A DNA stretch of 8,015 nt from Alterirhizorhabdus sp964247265 (GCA_964247265.1 CAXTTS010000144.1:1-8015), one strand, 5' to 3'; shown: positions 1-5,587, counted from the stretch's first letter. The notes: generated from the sequence alone by a model not told the origin. Numbers and translations: made by a program.

Positions 1-397
1 CGCCAATCGTCCGACGAAGCCGGCTTATGCCACCCGCCAGAAGCCGCCGGCGGCCAAGACCGGCACCTATGATCTGCGCGTCACCTTCCGCTCCGGCTCG
101 GCCGAACTGACGCCGGGAGCGAAGGCGCGCGCGACGATGTTCGCCAGCGCATTGCAGGATCCGCGCCTCGCGGGCCGTCGCGTCCGGATCGAAGGCCATA
201 CGGACTCGATCGGTAATGCCGACAAGAACAAGGCCCTGTCGGAACAGCGCGCCCATACCGTCGCGGATCTGCTGACGGCTGCGGGCGTCGATAGCGGCCG
301 GCTCGATGTCGCGGGCTACGGGCCGAGCCAGCCGCTGCCCGGCCTGCCGAGCACCGCTCCGGCCCAGCGCCGGGTCGTCGCCGTCCTCATCAAATAA
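1..397 (+). CDS. OmpA-family C-terminal domain protein (5' end missing)
   Basis: Only the last 131 codons are visible (reading frame from base 2; stop TAA at 395-397), so the true start lies outside the window. After a Pro/Lys-rich linker (residues 1-20 of the visible part) comes an OmpA-like peptidoglycan-binding domain: a beta strand with FRSGSAELTPGAK, then GHTDSIGN, then LSEQRAHTV. The stretch fits the diaminopimelate-binding pattern TD-x10-LS-x2-RA-x2-V exactly, which in the family means non-covalent binding to peptidoglycan in the periplasm. The strand VDSGRLDVAGYGPSQP and the closing QRRVVAVLI are also usual for the fold. Because the N-terminal part is missing, I cannot tell whether this is an outer-membrane porin, a lipoprotein, a motor stator or a larger multidomain protein. 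It converges with the GMC oxidoreductase gene, with 21 bp between the two stop codons. Confidence 0.9.
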   Translation, partial: ANRPTKPAYATRQKPPAAKTGTYDLRVTFRSGSAELTPGAKARATMFASALQDPRLAGRRVRIEGHTDSIGNADKNKALSEQRAHTVADLLTAAGVDSGRLDVAGYGPSQPLPGLPSTAPAQRRVVAVLIK

Positions 398-402
398 GCA
401 AG

Positions 403-416
403 GCGACGCCCGTCGC
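403..416. terminator. Small hairpin between convergent stops, possible bidirectional terminator
   Basis: GCGAC at 403-407 and GTCGC at 412-416 form a perfect 5-bp GC-rich stem with a 4-base loop. It fills most of the 21-bp gap between two convergent genes, where a terminator is expected. There is no U-tract on either side, so it may be only weak or act with Rho. Confidence 0.35.
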
Positions 417-418
417 GT

Positions 419-2050
419 TCAGGCGGCGACCTTCGCCGTCGCCAGAATGCGCTCCGCCGCCCGCCACGCCAACGCCATCGCCGGTGCATTGGTGTTGCCG
501 GAAACCGTCGCCGGCATCACCGAGCAATCGACCACCCGCAGCCCGGACACGCCGTTCACCCGCAGATCGGGATCGACCACGGCGGCGTTGTCGCTACCCA
601 TGCGGCACGTCGCCACCGCATGGGTGCCGCACATCGCAAAGCGGCGGAAGGCCAGCAGCAGCGCCTCGTCATCGTCCACCGCACGACCGGGGAACAGCTC
701 GCGCTCGACATGCGGCGCGATCGCCGGCTGATCCATCCAGCGCCGCATATAGCGGATCATCGCCACGGCGGCGTGCTGGTCCTCCGGGGTCGTCATCCAG
801 TTCGGCTCGATGATCGGCGGCGCGTCAGGGTCGGCCGATCGGATGCGCACGCTGCCCTCGCTCGTCAGCCGCAGCAGCTGGCCGTACATCGTCAGCCCCG
901 GCTCCCGCTCCACATCGGCCAGCGGCACCGGGAAATTGTCGTCGCCACGCGCAAAGGTGAAGGCGCCCATGTAAAGCTGCGCGTCCGGCCGCTCCACGTC
1001 CGGCTCCGTCCGAACGAAGGCGCCCACCTCGAAAGGCCCGGTCGCGAGCGGCCCGTCATGCTTCAGATAGTAACGCAGCACGTTCCGGGCGAGGCCGATG
1101 CCGTGAAACTCCTTGTTGATGCCGGGATCGCCACGCAGCCGGTAGGGCATCGAGAAGCCGAGATGGTCCAGCATCCGCTCGCCCACGTCCACGCTGTCCA
1201 CCACCGGCGTGATGCCGAGCGACCGCAGCCGGTCCGCCGGCCCGATGCCGGAATGTTGCAGGATCTTGGGAGACAACAGGGCGCCCGCCGACAGGATCAC
1301 CTCACCGCGCGCGGCATAGCTGCGCGGCTTGCCCCCGACGCGCGCCTCCACGCCCGTCGCGCGCCGTCGCTCGTCGAACGTTACGCGGTCCACCAGCACG
1401 CCCGTCACCACTCGTAGGTTGGGGCGCTTCATCGCCGGCCGGAGGAAGGCCACCGCCGCGCTCTGCCGCCGGCCCGCCTTGATGTTGTGGCTGTAATAGC
1501 CGACGCCTTCCTGATCCTCGCGGTTGAGGTCTTCGCGCCGCTCCAGCCCCATCTCTTCCCCCGCCGCGATCAGCGCCTCGCTGATCGGATAGCGATACCG
1601 ACCGCTGGAGACATGCACCGGGCCACCCTCGCCGCGAACGCCATCGTCGCCAAGCTCGTGATCCTCGATGGATCGGAACGCCTGCTTCATCACCGGCCAG
1701 TCCCAGCCGGTCGCCCCGCGCTTCACCCATTCGGCATAATCCTCCGGCTGGCCGCGCACGTAGATCATGCCGTTGATCGAGGAGGAACCGCCCAGCCCCC
1801 GCCCCCGCACCCACATCTCGGACGCCCGATCGCCCGGGACGCGCGGCTGTTCCACCGGGAAATGCCACGCGGTCGCCGGATTCAGCACCATTTTGCCGAG
1901 GCCCTTGGGCATGTGGATCAGCGGATGGCTGTCGATCCCGCCCGCTTCGAGCAGCAGCACGCGGTTGCGCGGATCGGCGGACAGCCGCTCGACCAGCACG
2001 CAGCCCGACGAACCCGCGCCAACGATGATGTAGTCGTAACTGTCGGGCAT
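419..2050 (-). CDS. GMC-family FAD-dependent alcohol oxidoreductase (choline dehydrogenase-like)
   Basis: A 543-residue flavoenzyme of the glucose-methanol-choline family; members oxidise primary alcohols with FAD bound non-covalently or through a histidine. Visible signatures in order: the ADP-binding motif DYIIVGAGSSGCVLVERL (GxGxxG at residues 11-16) with LLLEAGG at 33-38; GMC signature 1 in GRGLGGSSSINGMIYVRG (83-100); GMC signature 2 GALLSPKILQHSGIG (256-270); and the C-terminal block THAVATCRMG with catalytic His477, followed by VSGNTNAP where Asn519 takes the place of the second catalytic His, as in many dehydrogenase-type members. Length matches bacterial choline or long-chain alcohol dehydrogenases. 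No signal peptide is seen, so it is probably cytoplasmic or peripheral. The ATG at 2050 has an AAGGA site 9 bases upstream (2060-2064). It is divergent from the MFE-2-like SDR gene. The substrate is not readable from sequence: choline, aliphatic alcohols or polyethylene glycol (sphingomonads use GMC enzymes for that) are all possible. No betaine-aldehyde dehydrogenase gene sits beside it, which argues mildly against choline. Confidence 0.93.
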   Translation of the reverse strand: MPDSYDYIIVGAGSSGCVLVERLSADPRNRVLLLEAGGIDSHPLIHMPKGLGKMVLNPATAWHFPVEQPRVPGDRASEMWVRGRGLGGSSSINGMIYVRGQPEDYAEWVKRGATGWDWPVMKQAFRSIEDHELGDDGVRGEGGPVHVSSGRYRYPISEALIAAGEEMGLERREDLNREDQEGVGYYSHNIKAGRRQSAAVAFLRPAMKRPNLRVVTGVLVDRVTFDERRRATGVEARVGGKPRSYAARGEVILSAGALLSPKILQHSGIGPADRLRSLGITPVVDSVDVGERMLDHLGFSMPYRLRGDPGINKEFHGIGLARNVLRYYLKHDGPLATGPFEVGAFVRTEPDVERPDAQLYMGAFTFARGDDNFPVPLADVEREPGLTMYGQLLRLTSEGSVRIRSADPDAPPIIEPNWMTTPEDQHAAVAMIRYMRRWMDQPAIAPHVERELFPGRAVDDDEALLLAFRRFAMCGTHAVATCRMGSDNAAVVDPDLRVNGVSGLRVVDCSVMPATVSGNTNAPAMALAWRAAERILATAKVAA

Positions 2051-2265
2051 GGCCGGTCGTCCTTGTTGCTCGATCGGACCCCTAGCCGGGCAGGCGGCAG
2101 CCCGGCACCTGTTCGAAAGGCAAGGCGAAGCGGCACCTGCCCACCGGAAACCGACGATCGCGGCGGCGACCAGCGTGCCGCCGACGCCGGAATCCGCCTA
2201 GCGACTTTTCATTCGTCCTCACTCGCGATAGGTGACGCCGCCGTGAAGCTGGAGAAGAAGACAAC
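2051..2265. promoter_or_regulatory. Divergent intergenic region between GMC oxidoreductase and SDR genes
   Basis: This 215-bp spacer must hold the promoters for both genes. It contains a perfect 7-bp inverted repeat GCCGGGC/GCCCGGC (2085-2091 and 2100-2106), about 35 bases ahead of the GMC start, and two direct copies of CGGCACCTG (2103-2111 and 2131-2139). A GATAGG element (2227-2232) ahead of the SDR could be a -10-like sequence, but I find no convincing -35 partner. No small ORF with a good ribosome binding site is seen. A dedicated regulator is not encoded next to it. Confidence 0.5.
2085..2106. repeat. 7-bp perfect inverted repeat in the leader/promoter of the GMC gene
   Basis: GCCGGGC (2085-2091) and GCCCGGC (2100-2106) are exact reverse complements separated by 8 bases. 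It may be a repressor operator for the GMC gene or an mRNA hairpin in its 5' leader. In GC-rich DNA a 7-bp palindrome can also arise by chance, so the role is open. Confidence 0.4.
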
Positions 2266-3156
2266 ATGACCATCAGGTTTGACGGGCAGGTCGCGATCGT
2301 CACGGGCGCCGGCGGCGGCCTCGGCAGGGCCTATGCACTGGCTCTGGCGGAGCGGGGCGCCAGGATCGTCGTCAACGATCTCGGCGTGGCGCGCGACGGC
2401 ACCGGCCATAGCGATGCCGCACTTGCCGTTGTCGAGGAGATCGAGGCGGCTGGCGGCGAGGCGATGTCGAACGGCGGCAGCGTCACCGATCCGGCACAGA
2501 TGGTCGAGATGGTCGCCCGCGCCAAGGAAAAGTGGGGCGGCGTCCACATCCTCATCAACAACGCCGGCATCCTGCGCGACAAGAGCTTCACCAAGATGAC
2601 GATGGACGATTTCCGTCTCGTCGTGGATGTGCATCTCAACGGCTCGGCCAACGCCACCAAGGCGGTCTGGGACACGATGCGCGAGCAGAGCTATGGCCGC
2701 ATCCTGATGACCGCCTCGTCCACCGGCCTCTACGGCAATTTCGGTCAGGCGAATTATGGCGCCGCCAAGCTCGGCCTCGCCGGGCTGACCAAGACGCTGT
2801 ACCTCGAAGGCGCGAAATACAACGTCCGGTGCAACACGATCGCGCCGGTGGCGGGCACCCGCATGACGGAAGACATCCTGCCGCCGGAGGCGTTCAAGGC
2901 GTTCGCGCCGGAGAATGTCGTGCCGGCTGCGCTCTATCTCGTCTCGCAGGATGCCCCGGCCAACGCGATCATCGGCGCGGGCGCCGGCTTCTACCACGCC
3001 GCTTATGTCACGATGACGCAGGGCGCCTTGCTCGCGGAAGCGGACCGCACGCCGGAAGGCATCGCCGCTAACTGGGATCGCATCACCGACCGCACGGGCG
3101 AGAGCGTACCCGCCTCCGGATCGGAGCAGGCCGCCGCCATCCTGTCCCAGCTATAG
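2266..3156 (+). CDS. SDR of the MFE-2 type, probable (3R)-hydroxyacyl-CoA dehydrogenase
   Basis: A 296-residue classical short-chain dehydrogenase/reductase. It shows the Rossmann motif TGAGGGLGRAYA (from residue 13), an acidic residue after the second strand (VVNDLG, Asp38) that favours NAD over NADP, the NNAG motif at 98-101, and the catalytic triad Ser151-Tyr164-Lys168 within MTASSTGLYGNFGQANYGAAK. That block, together with CNTIAPVAGTRMT (189-201), is very like the N-terminal dehydrogenase domain of peroxisomal multifunctional enzyme type 2 (HSD17B4), which oxidises (3R)-hydroxyacyl-CoA to 3-ketoacyl-CoA. Here it stands alone: the enoyl-CoA hydratase-2 and SCP2 domains of eukaryotic MFE-2 are absent and the protein ends about where the SDR domain of MFE-2 ends. 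The ATG has a GGAGAAG site at 2251-2257. The divergent alcohol oxidoreductase suggests a shared role in fatty acid, steroid or alkanol catabolism, but this is inference. The precise substrate is unknown. Confidence 0.9.
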   Translation: MTIRFDGQVAIVTGAGGGLGRAYALALAERGARIVVNDLGVARDGTGHSDAALAVVEEIEAAGGEAMSNGGSVTDPAQMVEMVARAKEKWGGVHILINNAGILRDKSFTKMTMDDFRLVVDVHLNGSANATKAVWDTMREQSYGRILMTASSTGLYGNFGQANYGAAKLGLAGLTKTLYLEGAKYNVRCNTIAPVAGTRMTEDILPPEAFKAFAPENVVPAALYLVSQDAPANAIIGAGAGFYHAAYVTMTQGALLAEADRTPEGIAANWDRITDRTGESVPASGSEQAAAILSQL

Positions 3157-3170
3157 GGCTGATCGGGTCT

Positions 3171-3191
3171 CCGCAGGCCGGTGGCCTGCGG
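3171..3191. terminator. Perfect 9-bp hairpin between convergent genes, probable bidirectional terminator
   Basis: CCGCAGGCC (3171-3179) and GGCCTGCGG (3183-3191) form an uninterrupted 9-bp stem with a 3-base loop, extended by one T-A pair (3170/3192). It lies 14 bases after the SDR stop and 13 bases from the DUF2794 stop, the expected place for a terminator serving both directions. Neither side has a U-tract, which is common in GC-rich alphaproteobacteria. Confidence 0.6.
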
Positions 3192-3204
3192 AACCGAGCG
3201 GTTG

Positions 3205-3552
3205 CTAGTCGGCCACCAGCTTCATCAGCTTGCGCTCGACGGGCGCCAGCACGGGGCCAAGCTCCTGCCCCCGGCGGAGTACCGCCCCGCCCTCGCCGAT
3301 CAGCGCCCACATGCCTTGGCGATTGCGCAAGGCGGGCCGCTTTTCGATGCGATATTCGGGCCGCTCGGCGGCGCGGCGGAACGCGCTGAACACGGCTGCC
3401 TCCGGCCCGAGATCGAGTGCATAGTCGCGCCAGTGCCCCGCCGCCACCATGCGGCCATAGAGATCCAGGATGCGCGACAATTCGGCGCGATCGAAGCCGA
3501 TCTGGCGCGGGCCTGCGCGAGCCGGAGCGGGAAATGGTGTCACCACCCCCAT
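3205..3552 (-). CDS. DUF2794 family protein of unknown function
   Basis: A 115-residue soluble protein that I recognise as DUF2794 by its core: FDRAELSRILDLYGRMVAAGHWRDYALDLG (residues about 20-49), AVFSAFRRAAERPEYRIEKRP (about 53-73) and the closing LGPVLAPVERKLMKLV. No function is established for the family as far as I know. No signal peptide, membrane segment or cysteine is present. It is the last gene of the minus-strand run, and its ATG (3550-3552) overlaps the TGA of the serine acetyltransferase gene by one base (TGATG on the coding strand). This implies translational coupling and a shared transcript. The GTG/ATG choice is decided by that overlap. The context hints at a link with cysteine synthesis or thiol metabolism, but this is only guilt by association. 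Confidence 0.88.
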   Translation of the reverse strand: MGVVTPFPAPARAGPRQIGFDRAELSRILDLYGRMVAAGHWRDYALDLGPEAAVFSAFRRAAERPEYRIEKRPALRNRQGMWALIGEGGAVLRRGQELGPVLAPVERKLMKLVAD

Positions 3553-4262
3553 CAGGCGCGGCTACGCTCCCCATCGCGCGCCGCATCGCCGCTGCGTCCG
3601 GCATCACGCTCATCGATCAGCTGCGTCAGCCGGCCGCGCAACGTCTCCACCTCGCAACGGAGCAGATCTAGGGCTTGCGTCTGCGGATCGAAGCGATCGG
3701 CGCACGATGTACCGTAAGGCACGAAGCTCTTCTGATATTCGCTCGCGTCCACCAAAGTGGCCCGCGCCGGAATGCCGATCATCGACGCGCCTTCGGGCAC
3801 ATCCTTGGTGACGACGGCATTGGCGCCGATGCGCGATCGCCTGCCGACCGTGATCGGTCCGAGCACCTGGGCGCCCGATCCGATGATCGCGTCATCCTCG
3901 ATCGTCGGGTGACGCTTGCCGGCGATGCCGTTGGCCGGATTGGTGCCACCCAGCGTCACGCATTGGTAGATCGTGACATTGTCACCGATCAGCGCCGTCT
4001 CGCCGATCACCGTAAAACCGTGATCGATGAAGAAGAAGCGGCCGATCCTGGCACCCGGATGAATGTCGATCGCCGTGAGGAAGCGCGAGATGTGGTTCAC
4101 CAGCCGTGCGAGGAAATACATCTCGCCACGGAACAGCCAGTGCGCCACGCGATGGAGCCCCAACGCCAGCACGCCGGGATAGAGCAAAATCTCCCACCGC
4201 GTGCGCGGCGCCGGATCGCGCGCCTTGATCGAGTCGAGATAGGCCACCAGCTCACCGAACAT
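3552..4262 (-). CDS. cysE: Serine O-acetyltransferase, EpsC/short CysE type
   Basis: A 236-residue left-handed beta-helix acyltransferase that transfers acetyl from acetyl-CoA to L-serine, making O-acetylserine, the committed step of cysteine synthesis. Visible: a short N-terminal helical part (1-60) instead of the roughly 140-residue SATase N-domain of enterobacterial CysE, so it is the EpsC-type short form; hexapeptide repeats from about 65 to 170; the active-site pair Asp66 (DIHPGARIG) and Asp80-His81 (FFIDHGFTVIGET); TLGGTN at 103-108 and the GKRHPTI substrate loop (115-121). The C-terminus (about 172-236) is a long, charged tail with a possible short coiled coil (LDLLRCEVETLRGRLTQLIDERD). 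It does not resemble the Ile-ending tail of E. coli CysE that responds to cysteine, so feedback control may differ. The ATG has a strong GGAGGT site (4268-4273) with 5-6 bases spacing. It lies 77 bp after ahpD and overlaps DUF2794 by one base. Confidence 0.92.
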   Translation of the reverse strand: MFGELVAYLDSIKARDPAPRTRWEILLYPGVLALGLHRVAHWLFRGEMYFLARLVNHISRFLTAIDIHPGARIGRFFFIDHGFTVIGETALIGDNVTIYQCVTLGGTNPANGIAGKRHPTIEDDAIIGSGAQVLGPITVGRRSRIGANAVVTKDVPEGASMIGIPARATLVDASEYQKSFVPYGTSCADRFDPQTQALDLLRCEVETLRGRLTQLIDERDAGRSGDAARDGERSRA

Positions 4263-4303
4263 ATGCGACCTCCAACGGCGTCCGCTTCAGCCATTTAGGA
4301 AGT

Positions 4304-4329
4304 CGGCCAGCCAAACGCCAGACCGGCCG
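4304..4329 (-). terminator. Weak hairpin between ahpD and cysE, possible terminator
   Basis: On the transcribed strand CGGCCGG (4329-4323) pairs with CTGGCCG (4310-4304), giving 7 pairs with one G-U and a 12-base loop. It sits 10 bases after the ahpD stop but lacks a U-tract. It could separate ahpD from cysE transcription in part, or mean nothing. I saw no clear separate promoter for cysE in the 77-bp gap. Confidence 0.25.
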
Positions 4330-4339
4330 ATCCCGTTCG

Positions 4340-4861
4340 TTACGGCTTCGTGGCGTGAACCGTCGCCGCCGCCTTCATAACCGCGCCGATCCGCGCCGCC
4401 GCCTGGATCGTCTCGCTTTTCACGGCGTGGCCTTGCAGCACCTTCTCATGGCTGTCGATGCACATGCCGCAGCCGTTCATCGCGCTGACCGCTAGACTGA
4501 ACAGCTCGAAATCGTCCTTCTCGATGCCCGGCGCGCCGATCACGTTCATCCGCAGCTTGGCCGGCAACGTGCCATATTCCGGGTTGGAGGCGAGGTGGAC
4601 GAACCGGTAATAGACGTTGTTCATCGCCATCACCGCCGCGGCGGCGCGCGCGGCATTGGCTGCTTCCGGGGACAGCTTCGGCGCCGCTTCGGCCTCCGCT
4701 GCATCGACCAGCGGCTTGTAGCCGGAACCGTGCGCGCAGGTGAGCAGCAGGCCGAACTTGCGCTGATCGCCCAGCGTCTGGTCGCTCAGCAGCGATCCCA
4801 GGTTGAGCCGGATGTCCTTGGCATAATCGGGCAGCGAGTCGGCAAAGGCCTTGAGGGACAT
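4340..4861 (-). CDS. ahpD: Alkyl hydroperoxide reductase AhpD (thiol reductase partner of AhpC)
   Basis: A 173-residue all-helical carboxymuconolactone decarboxylase/AhpD-family protein. In Mycobacterium tuberculosis AhpD reduces oxidised AhpC, taking electrons from lipoylated SucB/DlaT, and so replaces AhpF. The active site is visible: Glu119 (DFELFSLAVSAMNG), the CGMC pair Cys131/Cys134, and His138 (CIDSHE). The position of the mycobacterial His132 between the cysteines is Met133 here. The start is set at the ATG at 4861 because it gives the family N-terminus MSLKAFADSLPDYAKDIRLN and has AAAGGA 8 bases upstream. The frame stays open to 4987, but that stretch crosses a strong terminator and the end of ahpC and is not plausible coding sequence. 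It lies 74 bp downstream of ahpC on the same strand. No ahpF is present in the window, in line with an AhpC/AhpD system. Confidence 0.93.
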   Translation of the reverse strand: MSLKAFADSLPDYAKDIRLNLGSLLSDQTLGDQRKFGLLLTCAHGSGYKPLVDAAEAEAAPKLSPEAANAARAAAAVMAMNNVYYRFVHLASNPEYGTLPAKLRMNVIGAPGIEKDDFELFSLAVSAMNGCGMCIDSHEKVLQGHAVKSETIQAAARIGAVMKAAATVHATKP

Positions 4862-4877
4862 GGAAGGTTTCCTTTCG

Positions 4878-4914
4878 AAAAAAAAGGCGCGGGAGGATTG
4901 ACCCCCCGCGCCTT
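4878..4914 (-). terminator. Strong intrinsic terminator between ahpC and ahpD
   Basis: On the minus strand AAGGCGCGGG (4914-4905) pairs perfectly with CCCGCGCCTT (4893-4884) over 10 bp around an 11-base loop, and runs directly into eight consecutive Ts (4885-4878). This is the clearest Rho-independent terminator of the window. It begins 21 bases after the ahpC stop, and its U-tract ends only 2 bases before the AAAGGA ribosome binding site of ahpD. It should end much of the ahpC transcription, leaving ahpD to read-through or to RNA processing. Confidence 0.88.
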
Positions 4915-4935
4915 GGTCCGGTCGATCGCGAAGGA

Positions 4936-5481
4936 TCAGGCAGCGGGCTTGAGAACCTCTTCGCCGGCCTGCCAGTTGCAGGGGCACAGCTCGTCCGTCT
5001 GCAATGCGTCGAGCACGCGGATCGCCTCGGCCGGGTTGCGGCCCTGGTTGAGGCCGTTGACGGTGACGTGCTGGATCACGTTGTGCGGATCGACGATGTA
5101 GGTCGCGCGGTAGGCGACGCCCGCTTCAGCATCGACGATGCCGAGCGCGTTGGCGAGCTTCTTCTGGTTGTCCGCGATCCACGGGAAGTCGCAGGCGGCC
5201 AGCCGCTCGTCGGACTTGCGCCACGCGAAGTGGACGAAGTCGGTGTCGGTCGAGGCGCCGATCAGCTCGGCGTCGCGATCGGCAAAGTCATTCTTCAGCT
5301 CGCCATAACCGATGATCTCGGTCGGGCAGATGAAAGTGAAATCCTTTGGCCAGAAGAACACCACCTTCCACTTGCCGCCGGCCTCGCCGGTATCGATCGT
5401 TTCGCCGTTAGGTAGCGCGGCCACGCCCTGCTGTACCGGCAGAACGAACGAGGGGAACTTGTCGCCAACTGTGAGGGCCAT
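4936..5481 (-). CDS. ahpC: Peroxiredoxin AhpC (alkyl hydroperoxide reductase, three-cysteine type)
   Basis: A 181-residue typical 2-Cys peroxiredoxin that reduces hydrogen peroxide, organic peroxides and probably peroxynitrite in the cytoplasm. The peroxidatic site is P45-x3-T49-x2-C52 (WPKDFTFICPTE). The C-terminus carries ELCPCNW with Cys166 and Cys168, matching the Cys61/174/176 arrangement of mycobacterial AhpC that works with AhpD. Arg125 in AYRATYIVDP is the usual active-site arginine. Enterobacterial AhpC (about 187 residues) has only one C-terminal cysteine, so this is the AhpD-linked subfamily. The start is placed at the ATG at 5481 (MALTVGDKFPSF), which has AAAGGAG 8 bases upstream; the frame extends open to 5544 but with no good ribosome binding site. 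It is transcribed divergently from oxyR over a spacer with an OxyR-like element and is expected to be induced by peroxide. Confidence 0.95.
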   Translation of the reverse strand: MALTVGDKFPSFVLPVQQGVAALPNGETIDTGEAGGKWKVVFFWPKDFTFICPTEIIGYGELKNDFADRDAELIGASTDTDFVHFAWRKSDERLAACDFPWIADNQKKLANALGIVDAEAGVAYRATYIVDPHNVIQHVTVNGLNQGRNPAEAIRVLDALQTDELCPCNWQAGEEVLKPAA

Positions 5482-5520
5482 GATCGTATCTCCTTTGGGG
5501 GGATGAAACTCGTGACGTCT

Positions 5521-5542
5521 GTCTGGCAGACTGGTGTTCACC
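5521..5542. repeat. Two adjacent perfect palindromes in the ahpC leader/promoter
   Basis: GTCTG-G-CAGAC (5521-5531) is followed directly by GGTG-TT-CACC (5533-5542), the latter extended by a flanking T-A pair (5532/5543). Both are perfect apart from their centres. They lie about 40-60 bases ahead of the ahpC start, either in its promoter or in its mRNA leader. They may be operators for a regulator other than OxyR, or mRNA hairpins. Confidence 0.5.
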
Positions 5543-5548
5543 AATCAA

Positions 5549-5585
5549 ATAGATTATTCGCTCAATCCTGATCGACTGAGGCGAT
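5549..5585. promoter_or_regulatory. Putative OxyR binding site overlapping the oxyR ribosome binding site
   Basis: The sequence reads ATAG-N7-GCTC-N7-ATCG-N7-CGAT, which keeps the four tetramers and 7-base spacers of the E. coli OxyR consensus ATAG-N7-CTAT-N7-ATAG-N7-CTAT exactly. The tetramers match 4/4, 0/4, 3/4 and 3/4. The last pair, ATCG-N7-CGAT, is itself a perfect dyad. The element covers the oxyR GAGG site (5578-5581) and stops 2 bases before its ATG, as expected for autorepression, and lies upstream of ahpC. One tetramer fails to match, so this is a candidate only. Confidence 0.5.
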
Positions 5586-5587
5586 AA

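Larger units (their letters stand above)
5482..5587. promoter_or_regulatory. Divergent ahpC-oxyR control region
   Basis: The 106-bp spacer must contain both promoters. It holds an AT-rich core (about 5543-5567) in otherwise GC-rich DNA, an OxyR-like element on its oxyR side, and two adjacent palindromes on its ahpC side, described separately. Two ribosome binding sites mark its ends: AAAGGAG for ahpC (5490-5496) and GAGG for oxyR (5578-5581). Exact -10/-35 boxes cannot be assigned with confidence; TAGATT (5550-5555) is a possible -10 for oxyR. Confidence 0.7.

Noticed and set aside
620..2269. Two long plus-strand open frames (620-1417 and 1487-2269) antisense to the GMC gene
   Set aside because: Their products are Arg/His/Ala-rich without recognisable motifs; the minus-strand frame encodes an intact GMC enzyme over the same bases.
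2209..2997. 262-codon open frame antisense to the SDR gene
   Set aside because: It mirrors the SDR reading frame, has no domain or good ribosome binding site, and the sense protein has all SDR catalytic motifs.
4862..4987. N-terminal extension of ahpD upstream to 4987
   Set aside because: It would run through the ahpC 3' end and the strong terminator; the family N-terminus and the ribosome binding site both fit the ATG at 4861.
5482..5544. N-terminal extension of ahpC upstream to 5544
   Set aside because: The ATG at 5481 has AAAGGAG at ideal distance and gives the normal peroxiredoxin N-terminus; the extension covers the regulatory spacer.
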